Shown: positions 17,190 through 27,025 of the stretch, in pieces
Position numbering within the stretch: the stretch's first letter is position 1
Layout of the letters: the number at the start of each line of letters is the position of its first letter
Assembly: GCF_002101965.1 (NCBI RefSeq)
Contig: NZ_LQQA01000033.1
Span: 124,001 to 188,000, forward strand
Direction: 5' to 3'
Length of the DNA stretch: 64,000 nucleotides
Origin: Mycolicibacterium wolinskyi
GTDB lineage: Bacteria > Actinomycetota > Actinomycetes > Mycobacteriales > Mycobacteriaceae
Made by a program: the position numbers and the translations under genes
Notes under the pieces: generated by a model
Told to the model about the DNA's origin: nothing
The model's input: only the letters and a program-made list of their open reading frames with translations
Database searches by the model: none

Positions 17190-18494
17190 GTGCCAAGAGA
17201 GCTACATCTGCTGGCCTTCGGTAATACCCGGTCAGCCGGTCCGTGGCGGCATCCCGACGTCGACAACAGCACCGCAGGAGTGCGGCGCCGCCTGTTCGAA
17301 CACGCCCGAACCGCCGAGGCCGGCACGTTCGACGCGTTGTTCTTCGCCGACGGGTTGAACTACGGGCCACCCGCGACATGGGCGTACAAGACCACCGAGG
17401 ATTTCGAGCCGCTCACCACAACCGCCGCGTTGTCGTCGGTGACCGAGAGCATCGGTCTGGTGGTCACCGGTTCTGCGACGCTCGCCCACCCGTATCACCT
17501 TGCCCGCCAGCTCCTTTCCCTGGATCACCTCAGTGGCGGCCGGGCCGGCTGGAATCTCGTGACCAGTTTCGCGCGTGCCGCCGCCGACAACTTCAGCGCC
17601 GACGGGGTACGCGCTCACGATGAGCGCTATCTCATAGCCGGGGAGGCGCTCGAAGTCGTCCGGAAACTGTGGGACGGCTGGGGTGAGGACACGATCGTCG
17701 AAGACCGTGCCGCGGGGATCTTCAACGATGTCAACAGTATTCGCCCCGCCGACCATCACGGCCGTTACTTCGACGTGGCCGGCCCGATCGGCGCGGCACG
17801 GTCACCGCAGGGGCGGCCGGTGCTCTTCCAGGCCGGATCCTCGGACACCGGACGAACGTTCGCCGCCACGCACGCCGAAGTGATCTTCACCAGTCACGGC
17901 AACCGGGGTCGGGCCGAGGAGTTCTACCGGCAGATCCATCAGGAGTCCCGTCGGCTCGGACGGTCCAAGCCGCCGTTGATCACACCGTCGCTGCGCTACG
18001 TCGTCGGCTCGACCGACGAGGAGGCCCGGCGCGCCGAACGTGAGGAGTACGAGTACTTCAGTCCCGAGTACCAGGCCGGCTGGCTGCTCGAAGTCGACGT
18101 CGATGTCACGGGTGTGGACCTGGACGGCCCCGTCCCGGCTTCGGCGTTCCCCGATCACACCGAGACCCACCAGACTGCTCTGGCCGGTTACCGCCACCTC
18201 GCGAGTGACGGCAACCCCAGTGTGCGGGAATTCTTGTACCGCACCGTGAACGGATGGGGCGCCGCCGTGGTCGGCACCCCGGAGCGCATCGCCGACGAGA
18301 TCGAGGAGTGGTTCACCGCGGGCGCCGCCGACGGCTTCGTCCTGCGAGACACGGGATTGCCGGGGCAGAGCGCGTTGTTCGTCGAACAGGTGGTCCCAGT
18401 ACTGCGCAAGCGTGGCCTGTTCCGCCATGAATACATCGGTACCACGCTGAGATCGCATCTCGGGCTGGACGTTCCGCAGAGGCCCGAGCGGTGA
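17190..18494 (+). CDS. LLM-class flavin-dependent monooxygenase (NtaA/SnaA/DszA type), 1
   Basis: A 434-residue bacterial luciferase-fold enzyme using reduced FMN. Diagnostic segments: LLAFGNTRSAGPWRHPDVD, LARQLLSLDHLSGGRAGWNLVTSF, VEDRAAGIFNDV and RPVLFQAGSSDTGRTFAATHAEVIFTS. These place it with NtaA (nitrilotriacetate), SnaA, DszA (dibenzothiophene sulfone) and the S-alkylcysteine monooxygenases. It needs a separate flavin reductase, not found nearby. It starts at GTG 17190 and overlaps the next, related gene by 4 bp (GTGA). Which C-S or C-N bond it cleaves cannot be read from sequence. Confidence 0.9.
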   Translation: MPRELHLLAFGNTRSAGPWRHPDVDNSTAGVRRRLFEHARTAEAGTFDALFFADGLNYGPPATWAYKTTEDFEPLTTTAALSSVTESIGLVVTGSATLAHPYHLARQLLSLDHLSGGRAGWNLVTSFARAAADNFSADGVRAHDERYLIAGEALEVVRKLWDGWGEDTIVEDRAAGIFNDVNSIRPADHHGRYFDVAGPIGAARSPQGRPVLFQAGSSDTGRTFAATHAEVIFTSHGNRGRAEEFYRQIHQESRRLGRSKPPLITPSLRYVVGSTDEEARRAEREEYEYFSPEYQAGWLLEVDVDVTGVDLDGPVPASAFPDHTETHQTALAGYRHLASDGNPSVREFLYRTVNGWGAAVVGTPERIADEIEEWFTAGAADGFVLRDTGLPGQSALFVEQVVPVLRKRGLFRHEYIGTTLRSHLGLDVPQRPER

Positions 18495-19874
18495 CCGCAC
18501 CGTTCGTGCTCTCGGCGTTCACGATGTCGACGGTGTCACACGGCAACTTCGGGCTCTGGCGTCACCCGGACGACCGCACTGCCGAGTACACCGACATCCG
18601 GTACTGGGTGGAGCTCGCGAAGCTGCTCGACGACGGTGGGTTCGACCTGCTGTTCATCGCCGATGCGGTCGGCCAGCTCGACGTGTTCGGCGGTGACGCG
18701 AGCGCGGCGCTCGCCCGGGCCGTGCAGACGCCCGTCACCGATCCGCTGCTGGCGGTGTCGGCGATGGCGGCTGCCACACAACGGCTCGGGTTCGGCATCA
18801 CGGTGTCGACCACGTACGAAAGCCCCTATTTGTTGGCGCGCAAGTTCAGCACGCTCGACCATCTGACGGGCGGCAGGATCGGCTGGAACATCGTCACGTC
18901 GCTGCTCGACAGCGCGGCGCGCAACATCATCGGGCGTGACCGCCAGATTCCGCACGACGAGCGGTATGCGATCGCCCAGGAGTTCGTCGAGGTCACCTTC
19001 AAACTGTGGGAAGGATCGTGGGAACCCGGCGCCGTGCTGCGCGACCGGGAAGGCGGTGTGTACACCGATCCGACGAAGGTTCACGACATCGGCCACGACG
19101 GGCGCTACTTCACCGTCCCCGGAGCCCACCTCGTCGAACCGTCCCCGCAACGCACCCCGGTGCTGTTCCAGGCGGGCACGTCGCCGGCCGGTCGCGAATT
19201 CGCCTCCCGCAACGCCGAACTGGTCTTCGCCAGCGATCCCCGCCCCGACGTGCTGCGGGCCAATATCGATGACGTCCGTCGTCGCGCGGCCGGGCACGGC
19301 CGCGATCCGGGCTCGCTGAAGTTCATCACCTCGGTCGAGATCGTCACCGACAGCACCGATTCGGCTGCGCAGGCCAAGGCCGAGGACCTCGCCAAGTTCC
19401 ACGACCTGGAGGGCGGCCTGGTGTTGCTCTCCGCGCTGAGTGGAGTTGACTGGTCGACATACGGCGTGGACCGCCCGATCGAGCAGTTCGACACCGATGC
19501 CAGCCGCTCGATACTCGCCGCGGTCACGGATTCCGATGTTCGGCAGCGTCTTACGCTTCGCGATTACGTCGGTAATCTGGGCGGTTTCGGGGGAGAGCTG
19601 TTTCGTCGGATCCGCCGCGACCGTCGCGGATCAGCTGGAAGCCTATGCCGCGCGGACCGGCGTCGACGGTTTCAACATCGCCTACCACGTCACTCCCGGC
19701 AGCTTCACCGATGTGGCCACCTACCTCATTCCAGAACTGCGCAAGCGTGGTCGCGCGCGCGAAGCGGGTGAACCCACGACGCTGCGCCAGCGACTGTTCG
19801 GGGGCGACACCGGGTTGTTGGGTGACGCGCACCCCGCTGCGGCATTCCGCAGGAATACCGTTACCTCTCAATAG
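18491..19874 (+). pseudogene. LLM-class flavin-dependent monooxygenase 2, frameshifted
   Basis: A second NtaA/DszA-type enzyme: FTMSTVSHGNFGLWRHPDDR, FSTLDHLTGGRIGWNIVTS, VLFQAGTSPAGREFASRNAELVFA. The frame is good to LRDYVGNLGGFG, then turns into Arg-rich nonsense ending at 19771. The lost C-terminus (ESCFVGSAATVADQLEAYAA and DGFNIAYHVTPGSF) continues in the +1 frame to 19874. Removing one G from the G5 run at 19589-19593 restores one continuous protein of about 460 residues, colinear with the paralogue at 31892-33295. Either a real mutation or a sequencing error. Confidence 0.85.
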
Positions 19875-19993
19875 AATCCCGCCGATTCGATAGCTGACGC
19901 GACGAATCCTATTGCGGCAGTGTGACAACACATACCGACTCACCAACCACCCGTCTGCGCACGGGCGGCGTCGCGGTCAGAAAGGACAATACC

Positions 19994-21466
19994 GTGACTA
20001 CTACTGACGAGCCGACGACGGCCGGGGGCCGTGCTCTGACCACCGCAGAGTCCACCGGACTGGAGCGTGACGCGTTGGGGCCCTGGGGCGTGTTCGCCCA
20101 GGGGCTTGCCGCCGCAGCGCCCAGCGTGGCGGTGGCGGTGGTGCCGTTCTCGCTGTTCGTGGCGGCCGGCAAGGGCGCGGCCTGGGCCGCGGTCATCGGC
20201 TTGCTCATCGTGGCATTGGTCGCCATCACGATCAGTTTCCAGGCCAAACGCACGGTGTCTTCCGGCTCGCTCGGGACCTACACCGGCAACGGGCTGGGGC
20301 CGGGCTTCGCGTATGCCGCCGGATTCAGCCTGTTGTTCGGCTACATCGGGTTCGCGACCACGGGAACGCTCGGCGGTGTCTTGTACCTCGATGCCTTCCT
20401 TGAGTCGATCGGCCTTGGCTCACAAGCCGTCTGGTTCCGGCTCCTGCTGGTGTTCGTCGTGGTGGGGCTCGCGGTCTACCTGCCGTATCGCGGTGTCTCG
20501 GTCGCGGCGCGGTACGAGCTCGCGTTCGAACTGCTCGCGATCGCGTCGATCCTGGTGATCATCGTGGCGTCCTACATCGGCTACGGCTTCCGCATCGACT
20601 GGGATCAGTGGGACCCGCAGCATCTCGGGTCGAGTGCCACGTTCATCGCCGCGGTCACCGCGGTCGGGTCGTACGCGGGTTTCGAGAGTGTCGCGTCGCT
20701 GGGCGCCGAGGCCAGGAACGCCCACCGCAACATCGCCCGGTCACTGCTGCGCGTGGTCATCCTGCTCGGCGTCCTCTACATCTTTGCCACCTATCCGCAG
20801 ATCCTGCATTTCGGCGAGATCGACGGTGACAAGGCGGTGTTGCCGCAGCTCGCCGACTCGGTCGGAGTCGCCTGGGTGAACCAGGTGGTGAGCGCGGCCG
20901 TCGCGGTCGCGTTCATCGTGTTCGTCACCGCGGTCACCACCGCGGCGGCACGGTCATTGTTCACCTTCGCTCACGAAGGCGCACTGCCGCAGGTGTTCGC
21001 CAGGGTGCACACCACGTATAAAACACCTTGGGCCGGAGTCGTTTTCGTCGGCGTTCTGGCACTGGTGTTCTCCACGGTCGCCACTTTCAGCTCGGCGGGC
21101 CGGCTGGTGTTCGACGTGTACGGCGGCTACGTCGCGAACTGGGGCTTCCTGGTGAGCTACCTGCTTGTTGTGATCGCGACCCCGATCTGGCTGTGCAAGA
21201 TCAATGCGCTGACCCCCGTTCGGCTCGCGGTCTCGGTGGCGGCGACGATCGGGCTGGGTTACGTCATCATCAGCAACTTCTATCCGGTGCCCGATTTCCC
21301 GTTCAACATCTTGCCGTTCGTCTTCGGTGGCATCCTGCTGATCGGCCTGGCGTGGTACTGGTACCTCAAGCGGACCAGGCCCGAGGTGGCCAGGCGCATC
21401 GGCAGCATCCAGACCCTGTCCGAAGAGGAGCAGCAACGGCTGCTGAACGAGGGGGTCACGCCGTGA
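19994..21466 (+). CDS. APC-family amino acid permease
   Basis: About 490 residues from GTG 19994, which has AAAGGA 9 bp upstream; the frame is open from 19922. It has about 12 membrane segments and the APC N-terminal signature GPWGVFAQGLAAAAPSVAVAVVPFSLF, followed by GSLGTYTGNGLGPGFAYAAGF and GFESVASLGAEARNAHRNIARS. The family imports amino acids or polyamines by proton symport. Placed between LLM monooxygenases and a GNAT/DszC-like pair, it probably brings in the substrate of that pathway. Its stop overlaps the GNAT start (GTGA). Confidence 0.9.
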   Translation: MTTTDEPTTAGGRALTTAESTGLERDALGPWGVFAQGLAAAAPSVAVAVVPFSLFVAAGKGAAWAAVIGLLIVALVAITISFQAKRTVSSGSLGTYTGNGLGPGFAYAAGFSLLFGYIGFATTGTLGGVLYLDAFLESIGLGSQAVWFRLLLVFVVVGLAVYLPYRGVSVAARYELAFELLAIASILVIIVASYIGYGFRIDWDQWDPQHLGSSATFIAAVTAVGSYAGFESVASLGAEARNAHRNIARSLLRVVILLGVLYIFATYPQILHFGEIDGDKAVLPQLADSVGVAWVNQVVSAAVAVAFIVFVTAVTTAAARSLFTFAHEGALPQVFARVHTTYKTPWAGVVFVGVLALVFSTVATFSSAGRLVFDVYGGYVANWGFLVSYLLVVIATPIWLCKINALTPVRLAVSVAATIGLGYVIISNFYPVPDFPFNILPFVFGGILLIGLAWYWYLKRTRPEVARRIGSIQTLSEEEQQRLLNEGVTP

Positions 21467-22455
21467 CGCTCACCGGGCATGCCGTCGTCGTCGACCGGTG
21501 GTCGGTGGCGCAGGCGACGCCGCGTCACCACCCGCTGATCGCCGACTTCCTGGCCACGACCCCGGGACTCGGCGGACGAAAGTTCGCCGCCGATTCCCGC
21601 GATGTCGCCGAACAGCTCGACGGGGTGTACCCCGGGTCGGCAGTCGTCCTCTACGGCGATTCGGATGACGTGCTCGGATACGCGGCATTGCATCAGCCCG
21701 ATGGGGAAGAACCGGAGGTGTTGGCGGACTTCGTGTTCGGGCCGTCCGTGCCGAGAGATGCGGTCGACACGATCGTCGGTGATACCGTCGCCCGCTTCCA
21801 CCGCGTGGCCACGCCCGGCTCCTACTTGCGGGTCTACATCGGTGCCGACCAGGCGGCCGCCATCGCCGCACTCGTCGATCAGGGCGCGTGGCGGGAACGT
21901 CAGTTCATCAGTACCCGAAAGTCTCTGACCGACGAGGACCCGTCAGCCCTCGCCGCGGCGCACATCGACGGGGTGGCGGTGTTGTCCTGGCCTGAAGTCA
22001 TTGCCGGTGGATTCGGTGAGCAGGTGCGGCAGTTGCAGTTCGACACGTTCAGCGAGCATTTCGGCAACATGGCGAAAACCCCGCAACGTTGGGAACATCA
22101 TCTGCACAGCCGGGCGTTCAGTCCGGACTTCAGCCTCGCAGCGATCGACAGGGACGAGGTCGTGATCGGCTACGTCCTCGGTTCGGTCTACACCGTGGGC
22201 ACCGGCGCGGCCGCGCAGCGCAGCGCCCACACCGATTACATCGGCGTGCGCCGGGACCGTCGGCAGCGGGGGACAGGCGAACTGTTGCTGCGCAAGATCT
22301 GGCTGGCCGCGCTACGACGCGGGTTCACGGCAGCCTCACTCGGCACCGACATCGACAACGCCAGCAAGGCGCACCTCTTGTACCGCAGGCTGGGCTATGT
22401 GGCGGTGGCCGACGAGTACGCATATCGAATCGACGCGGGCGGGAGTACGGAATGA
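21463..22455 (+). CDS. Tandem-GNAT acetyltransferase
   Basis: 330 residues from GTG 21463, coupled to the permease by a GTGA overlap. Two GNAT halves: a degenerate N-terminal one (VVLYGDSDDVLGYAALHQPDGEEPEVLADFVFG) and a C-terminal one with an intact acetyl-CoA loop (YIGVRRDRRQRGTGELLLRKIWLAAL) and GTDIDNASKAHLLYRRLGYV. It overlaps the next gene by ATGA. In characterised S-alkylcysteine salvage operons of Bacillus a GNAT N-acetylates the amino acid before a flavin monooxygenase acts; the same order of reactions is plausible here but unproven. Confidence 0.85.
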   Translation: MTLTGHAVVVDRWSVAQATPRHHPLIADFLATTPGLGGRKFAADSRDVAEQLDGVYPGSAVVLYGDSDDVLGYAALHQPDGEEPEVLADFVFGPSVPRDAVDTIVGDTVARFHRVATPGSYLRVYIGADQAAAIAALVDQGAWRERQFISTRKSLTDEDPSALAAAHIDGVAVLSWPEVIAGGFGEQVRQLQFDTFSEHFGNMAKTPQRWEHHLHSRAFSPDFSLAAIDRDEVVIGYVLGSVYTVGTGAAAQRSAHTDYIGVRRDRRQRGTGELLLRKIWLAALRRGFTAASLGTDIDNASKAHLLYRRLGYVAVADEYAYRIDAGGSTE

Positions 22456-23687
22456 GCACGGACAACATCTATTTGAAGCGGCCCACCGGCTACGACGCCG
22501 AACTGCGCTCGGTGTTCCGGCCGATCTTCGATCGGATCGCCGAGGGCAACGTGACGCGCGAACGGGATCGAGTGTTCCCGCACGAGCAGGTGCGGTGGCT
22601 CGGCGAGGCCGGTTTCGGCACCCTGCGAATTCCGGCCGAGCAAGGCGGATTCGGTGCTTCTCTGGAGCAGACCTTCCAGTTGTTGGCCGAGTTGGGGCAG
22701 GCCGACGCGAATGTCGCGCATATCTGGCGTAACCACCTGGCTTTCGTGGAGGACCGCCTCAACGCCCCGGTGACAGAGGACAACAACACCTGGATCAAGC
22801 GGTTCCTCGCAGGGGAATTCGTCGGTGGCGGTTGGACCGAGGCGAACAACGTGACCCTCGCCAACCTGGCGACCACGGTCACCGCCGCCGACGACCATTG
22901 GCTGGTGTCCGGCGCGAAATACTATGCCACGGGCAGTCTTTACGCCGACTGGCTCGACGTGCTCGGGCGAGGTGACGACGGCGAGCTGTGGACGGCGCTC
23001 GTGCGTGCCGACGATCCGGGCGTCACCCTCACCGATGACTGGCGCGGCTTCGGTCAGCGCACGACCGCAAGCGGATCGGCCCACTACGCGGCGGCCCGGG
23101 CCGAGCGCGGCAACGTGTTTCCCGCCGCACAACGCTTCACGTACCAAGCGCATTTCTATCAGATCGCCATGCTCGCGGTGCTCACCGGCATCACGAAGGC
23201 CGCGCAGCGCGACGGAACCGCAGCGCTCAAGGCGCGCAAACGCAACTATCCGCAGGGCCTGTCCGACGTGCCTGCCGACGATCCGCAGTTGCTGCAGGTG
23301 ATCGGCGAACTGTCGGCCGAGGCCTTTGGTGCCCAGGCCGCATTGGGCCGGAGCGCGCAGACTTTGGACCGGATCGTGGCGGGCCGTCTCGCGGGCAGCG
23401 ACGACCATGCGCGTCAACTGCTCATCGACGCCGAGGTGGCCGTGACGCAGGCACAACTGGTGATCATCGGCGCCGCACTGCGCACCACCACCAGGGTGTT
23501 CGACGCGCTCGGTGCGTCAGGTGTGTCCGAAGAGCTTGCCTTGGACCGGCATTGGCGCAATGCCCGCACCCTCGCGTCACACAATCCCGTCGTCTACAAG
23601 GCGCGGATCCTGGGCGAGTGGTTCGTCAACGGCAAGGATCCGGTGTCCGACCTCGCGTCGCGGGGCAGAGGTGGCCAGGGCAACTGA
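22452..23687 (+). CDS. DszC/SfnB-like flavin monooxygenase (acyl-CoA dehydrogenase fold)
   Basis: 411 residues from ATG 22452. The acyl-CoA dehydrogenase-like fold is seen in LRIPAEQGGFGASLEQTFQLLAELGQADANVAHIWRNHLAFVE, FLAGEFVGGGWTEAN, GAKYYATGSLYADWLDV and the C-terminal helical domain TLASHNPVVYKARILGEW. The HNPVVYK tail and lack of the usual catalytic Glu pattern place it with DszC and SfnB, which oxygenate sulfur compounds with reduced FMN, rather than with true dehydrogenases. It ends the plus-strand arm of the accessory block. Confidence 0.85.
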   Translation: MSTDNIYLKRPTGYDAELRSVFRPIFDRIAEGNVTRERDRVFPHEQVRWLGEAGFGTLRIPAEQGGFGASLEQTFQLLAELGQADANVAHIWRNHLAFVEDRLNAPVTEDNNTWIKRFLAGEFVGGGWTEANNVTLANLATTVTAADDHWLVSGAKYYATGSLYADWLDVLGRGDDGELWTALVRADDPGVTLTDDWRGFGQRTTASGSAHYAAARAERGNVFPAAQRFTYQAHFYQIAMLAVLTGITKAAQRDGTAALKARKRNYPQGLSDVPADDPQLLQVIGELSAEAFGAQAALGRSAQTLDRIVAGRLAGSDDHARQLLIDAEVAVTQAQLVIIGAALRTTTRVFDALGASGVSEELALDRHWRNARTLASHNPVVYKARILGEWFVNGKDPVSDLASRGRGGQGN

Positions 23688-23694
23688 CCCGTCC

Positions 23695-24633
23695 TCACCT
23701 GACGCGCAACACGGCCTTACCCGCCACCTTGCGGTCCAGCAACGCTTGCGCGGCGCTCGCGACGTTCTCCCACGAGTCCCGTAGCCCGATCTGCGGATCG
23801 AGCTCGCCATCGGCGAGCAGGGTCAGGAGATAGCGCAGATCGGCGGCGAACGGTGCTCGAACAGTGAAGGGCTCCAACCGTTTCCGGTTGCCCAACCGGC
23901 GTTCGTGCTCGAAGTCGATGGTGGTCGGTTCGTTGGAGGCCATTCCGATCGACTGTACGGAACCACCGTCGGCCACCAGGCTGAAGGCTTGTGCGAGAAG
24001 CTTTCCGCCCACGTTGTCCAGTACGCCGTAGACGGGTTCGGTGACGCTGTCGAGACCGACGACCACCTCGGCCGCTCCGAGTTCGGTCAGGCCTTCACCG
24101 CGCGGGGCGCTGCCGACAGCGGCGACCACGTGAGCACCGGCTCTGGCCGCGAGCTGCACCGCGAACCGGCCGACCCCGCCGGAGGCCCCGGTGATGAGGA
24201 CACGACGGCCGACGATCGGGCCGAGGGCACGTAACGCCTGCAGCGCCGTCACACCGGCAACGGGTAGGGCCGCGGCTTCCTCGAATTCGACGAACTCGGG
24301 TAACTCGGTCAGATTCTCGGTGGCGACCGCGCGGCGCTGTGCCCAGCCGGCCTCGCCGCTGAACCCCACCACGCGCGTCCCGACGGCCGGGCCGGACCCA
24401 TCGGCCGCGGCCTGAACGACCACGCCTGCACTGTCCCACCCCGGCACCTCACCGGGTTTGCGCATCTGGTCGATGAAGTGCACTTCACCGAAATTGAGGC
24501 CGATCGCGTGCACGTCGATCAGTGCCTGCGAATCGGCCACCGGTGGATCGGCCACCTCGGCGAGTCGCAGATTGGCAGGGGCTTGCGGGTCGTAGACGAT
24601 GGCTCGCATGCTGTGGCCAACCTCGGCGGCCAT
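23695..24633 (-). CDS. Zinc-binding alcohol dehydrogenase/quinone oxidoreductase family protein
   Basis: A 312-residue medium-chain dehydrogenase/reductase (304 if it begins at ATG 24609). The N-terminal GroES-like part reads LIDVHAIGLNFGEVHFID and the Rossmann loop ITGASGGVGRFAVQLAARAGAHVVAAV. The catalytic and structural zinc cysteines of alcohol dehydrogenases are absent, so it belongs to the NADPH:quinone reductase (QOR) branch. It is convergent with the DszC-like gene, 7 bp apart, and divergent from the methyltransferase. Substrate unknown. Confidence 0.9.
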   Translation of the reverse strand: MAAEVGHSMRAIVYDPQAPANLRLAEVADPPVADSQALIDVHAIGLNFGEVHFIDQMRKPGEVPGWDSAGVVVQAAADGSGPAVGTRVVGFSGEAGWAQRRAVATENLTELPEFVEFEEAAALPVAGVTALQALRALGPIVGRRVLITGASGGVGRFAVQLAARAGAHVVAAVGSAPRGEGLTELGAAEVVVGLDSVTEPVYGVLDNVGGKLLAQAFSLVADGGSVQSIGMASNEPTTIDFEHERRLGNRKRLEPFTVRAPFAADLRYLLTLLADGELDPQIGLRDSWENVASAAQALLDRKVAGKAVLRVR

Positions 24634-24672
24634 GGCTCGTATTCCCTCGCCCCTATTTCGTAGGGTGGCGAG

Positions 24673-25218
24673 GTGAGCGAGCAGGATCGGGTGCGTTGGG
24701 ACGCGACGTACGCGGGTCGCTGCGAAGCGGTGGCCGAGCCCGCACCGCCTGCCGTTTTCGCGGCACGCGAATCAGTGTTCCCGGTGACGGGAACGGCCCT
24801 CGACATCGCGTGTGGGACGGGCTTCGGGTCTGTCTGGCTGGCCCGGCGAGGACTGCAGGTCTGGGGTGTCGACGTGTCCGCCGTCGCGATCGATCACGCG
24901 GAGAGGCTGGCCGCGCAATACGGCGTCGCGGATCGGTGCCGCTTCGACGTCGTCGACCTCGATGGCGGTCTTCCCGCCGGGCCTTCCGTCGACGTCATCC
25001 TGTGTCACCGGTTCCGTGACCCGGGCCTGTACCCGGCGATGATCGAACGTCTCACCCCGGCAGGTGTTCTCGCGATCAGCGTACTCAGCGAGGTTGACCG
25101 CGAACCCGGTCGGTTTCGCGCCGTACGCGGCGAACTCCTGGCGGCCTTCGGTGGCTTCGAGGTGATCGATGCAGGCGAGGGCGGCGGCGAAGCCTGGTTG
25201 CTCGCGCGCCGCCCCTGA
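24673..25218 (+). CDS. Class I SAM-dependent methyltransferase
   Basis: A compact 181-residue Rossmann methyltransferase. Motif I is TALDIACGTGFGSVWLARRG, motif II VWGVDVSAVAIDHAERLA, then FDVVDLDGG and VDVILCHRF. It resembles TehB/thiopurine-type small-molecule methyltransferases. It is a single gene between the divergent QOR gene and the converging solute-binding protein gene, 8 bp from the latter's end. The substrate cannot be inferred; a thiol or organosulfur compound would fit the neighbourhood. Confidence 0.85.
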   Translation: MSEQDRVRWDATYAGRCEAVAEPAPPAVFAARESVFPVTGTALDIACGTGFGSVWLARRGLQVWGVDVSAVAIDHAERLAAQYGVADRCRFDVVDLDGGLPAGPSVDVILCHRFRDPGLYPAMIERLTPAGVLAISVLSEVDREPGRFRAVRGELLAAFGGFEVIDAGEGGGEAWLLARRP

Positions 25219-25226
25219 CCCGCCGA

Positions 25227-26996
25227 CTACCCGTTGACCGCAATGTTGGTGATGTCGGCGCCGTTTCCGAGCGACTGCCAGGTCCAGTTAGTCACTCGAT
25301 CGGATGTGGGCACGGTCTTGACCCGCTCGATGAGCGGGAACCAGGCCAGGTCCTCGGTCGCGATCGTGTTGGCTTCCTGCCAGTCCGCCGTCGGGTCCGG
25401 TGCGGCGAACGCCCGGTTGACGGCCTCGTTGAGCTTCGGATTGTGGTAGGTGACCCCGTTCCACGTGCCGCCGGGTGCGAAGTCGGAATCCAACCATCCG
25501 CCGAGAGTCATGCGGGCGCTGTTGCCCTGCCAGTCCGGCGTCCAGTTCGTGATCGCCAGATCCCACTGGTCGAGCTTCGACTTGTCGCTCAAAAAGGCGT
25601 CGAACGCGCCCCAGCTGTCGGCGGCGATGGGCGTGAGCTTGACGTTGATACCCGACCTGGCGGCCGATGTCTGCACCGACGTCGCGATCTTCTCGAACTC
25701 GGGGTTGTTGCGGTATGCCACGTTGACCGTCAAACCCGGCTTGCCCGCCTCGGTCAGCAGCGTTTTGGCCTTCTCGGGGTCACCTTTGTCGTCCGGCGTG
25801 GGGTACGGGTTCTTCCCCGTGTAGCCGACGATGGTCGAGGTGAGGATCTCGTTGCTGGCGATCGCGGAGTCCGGACCGCCGAGACCGCGGACCACGTCGG
25901 CACGGTTTAGTGAGTAGTTGAAGGCCTGCCGGACCCGGAGATCCTTGAACGCATCCTGGGCCGGTGTTTTCGGCTCGGCGGGATTGTTCCAGCTGATGAA
26001 GATCGCCGAGCCGCTCGCCGAGGTGTGGAGGTGGTCGGGATCGGTCTTCTTGTACTGCGCGATGACGTTGGCCGGGTACGCGCGGACATAGAGCCCGATG
26101 TCGGCCGTGCCGGTCTGCAACTGCTGGGATACGGCGTCGGCGGAGCTGACCGTGGTGTCGAACACGATCTTGTCGGCGTAGGCCTTTCGCGGGTCTCCTT
26201 CGGCGTTGTACTCGGGCACCTTGGCCAGGGTCAGCTGCTTGCCCGGGTCGAGGGACTCGATGTAGTACGGGCCGCTCGATGCGTAGTTCTTGCGGAACTC
26301 CAGGCTGTCGGCGAAGTACTTCGACACCACCTCCTCGGGCAGCGGTGTGACGAAGTTGAGCGTGAGGATATCCAGGATATCGCTGGCCGGCTGCGTCAAC
26401 GTCAGCTGTAATGTCTTGTCGTCCAGTGCTTTCAGACCGCTGATCTCGTGCGTGTCGATGAACCTCTTGACTGCGGCCAGGTCACCGGTGGGGACTTTGG
26501 CGAACTCGTCGGAGTACTCCTTGAACCCTTCGAACAGCGCGTTGTAATAGGTGATCGCACTGACTTGTGCATTGGGGTCGGGGAACCGCTTGACGGCGTA
26601 GACGAAATCCTGTGCGGTGATCGGGCGCGTGCTCGCGCCGGAGAAGTTGATGTTGTCGCGCAGATGGAACGTGTAGGTTCTGCGGTCGGGGCTGATGTCC
26701 CAGCTCTCGGCGAGATCGGGGACCACCTCGGTGTCTTCTCCGATGCTCTCTTTGTTGCCTGCATAGGTGACGAGCTGGCGGGTGGTCGCCCTGATGACCT
26801 GCCACGATTCGGCGGAGTAGGCGATCAGCGGATCCAGCGCATCGACATCGCCGACCGAGGCGATATGTAGCGTCCCGCCGTAGAGACTCTCGGGGTCGGT
26901 GGATGATGCCTGTTCACCGCCATCGGTGCCGCACGCGGCGACGAGTAGGGCGGTGGTCGCGATCAACGCGCCGACCACTTTTCGTGGTGACTTCAT
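25227..26996 (-). CDS. ABC transporter solute-binding lipoprotein, family 5
   Basis: 589 residues from ATG 26996. It has a lipobox LLVAAC with Cys22 and the family-5 (peptide/nickel/opine) fold: LYGGTLHIASVGDVDALDPLIAYS, VVPDLAESWDISPDRRTYTFHLRDNINFS, RVRQAFNYSLNRADVVRG and DLAITNWTPDW. It captures the substrate outside the membrane for the two permeases and fused ATPase encoded upstream in the operon; 29 bp separate it from the permease gene. The much longer open frame upstream is antisense noise. The ligand is unknown, but the operon's monooxygenase and acetyltransferase suggest a modified amino acid or small organosulfur compound. Confidence 0.92.
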   Translation of the reverse strand: MKSPRKVVGALIATTALLVAACGTDGGEQASSTDPESLYGGTLHIASVGDVDALDPLIAYSAESWQVIRATTRQLVTYAGNKESIGEDTEVVPDLAESWDISPDRRTYTFHLRDNINFSGASTRPITAQDFVYAVKRFPDPNAQVSAITYYNALFEGFKEYSDEFAKVPTGDLAAVKRFIDTHEISGLKALDDKTLQLTLTQPASDILDILTLNFVTPLPEEVVSKYFADSLEFRKNYASSGPYYIESLDPGKQLTLAKVPEYNAEGDPRKAYADKIVFDTTVSSADAVSQQLQTGTADIGLYVRAYPANVIAQYKKTDPDHLHTSASGSAIFISWNNPAEPKTPAQDAFKDLRVRQAFNYSLNRADVVRGLGGPDSAIASNEILTSTIVGYTGKNPYPTPDDKGDPEKAKTLLTEAGKPGLTVNVAYRNNPEFEKIATSVQTSAARSGINVKLTPIAADSWGAFDAFLSDKSKLDQWDLAITNWTPDWQGNSARMTLGGWLDSDFAPGGTWNGVTYHNPKLNEAVNRAFAAPDPTADWQEANTIATEDLAWFPLIERVKTVPTSDRVTNWTWQSLGNGADITNIAVNG

Positions 26997-27025
26997 GGTT
27001 CTCCTCAGTTGTGTTGTGGGGTGGC

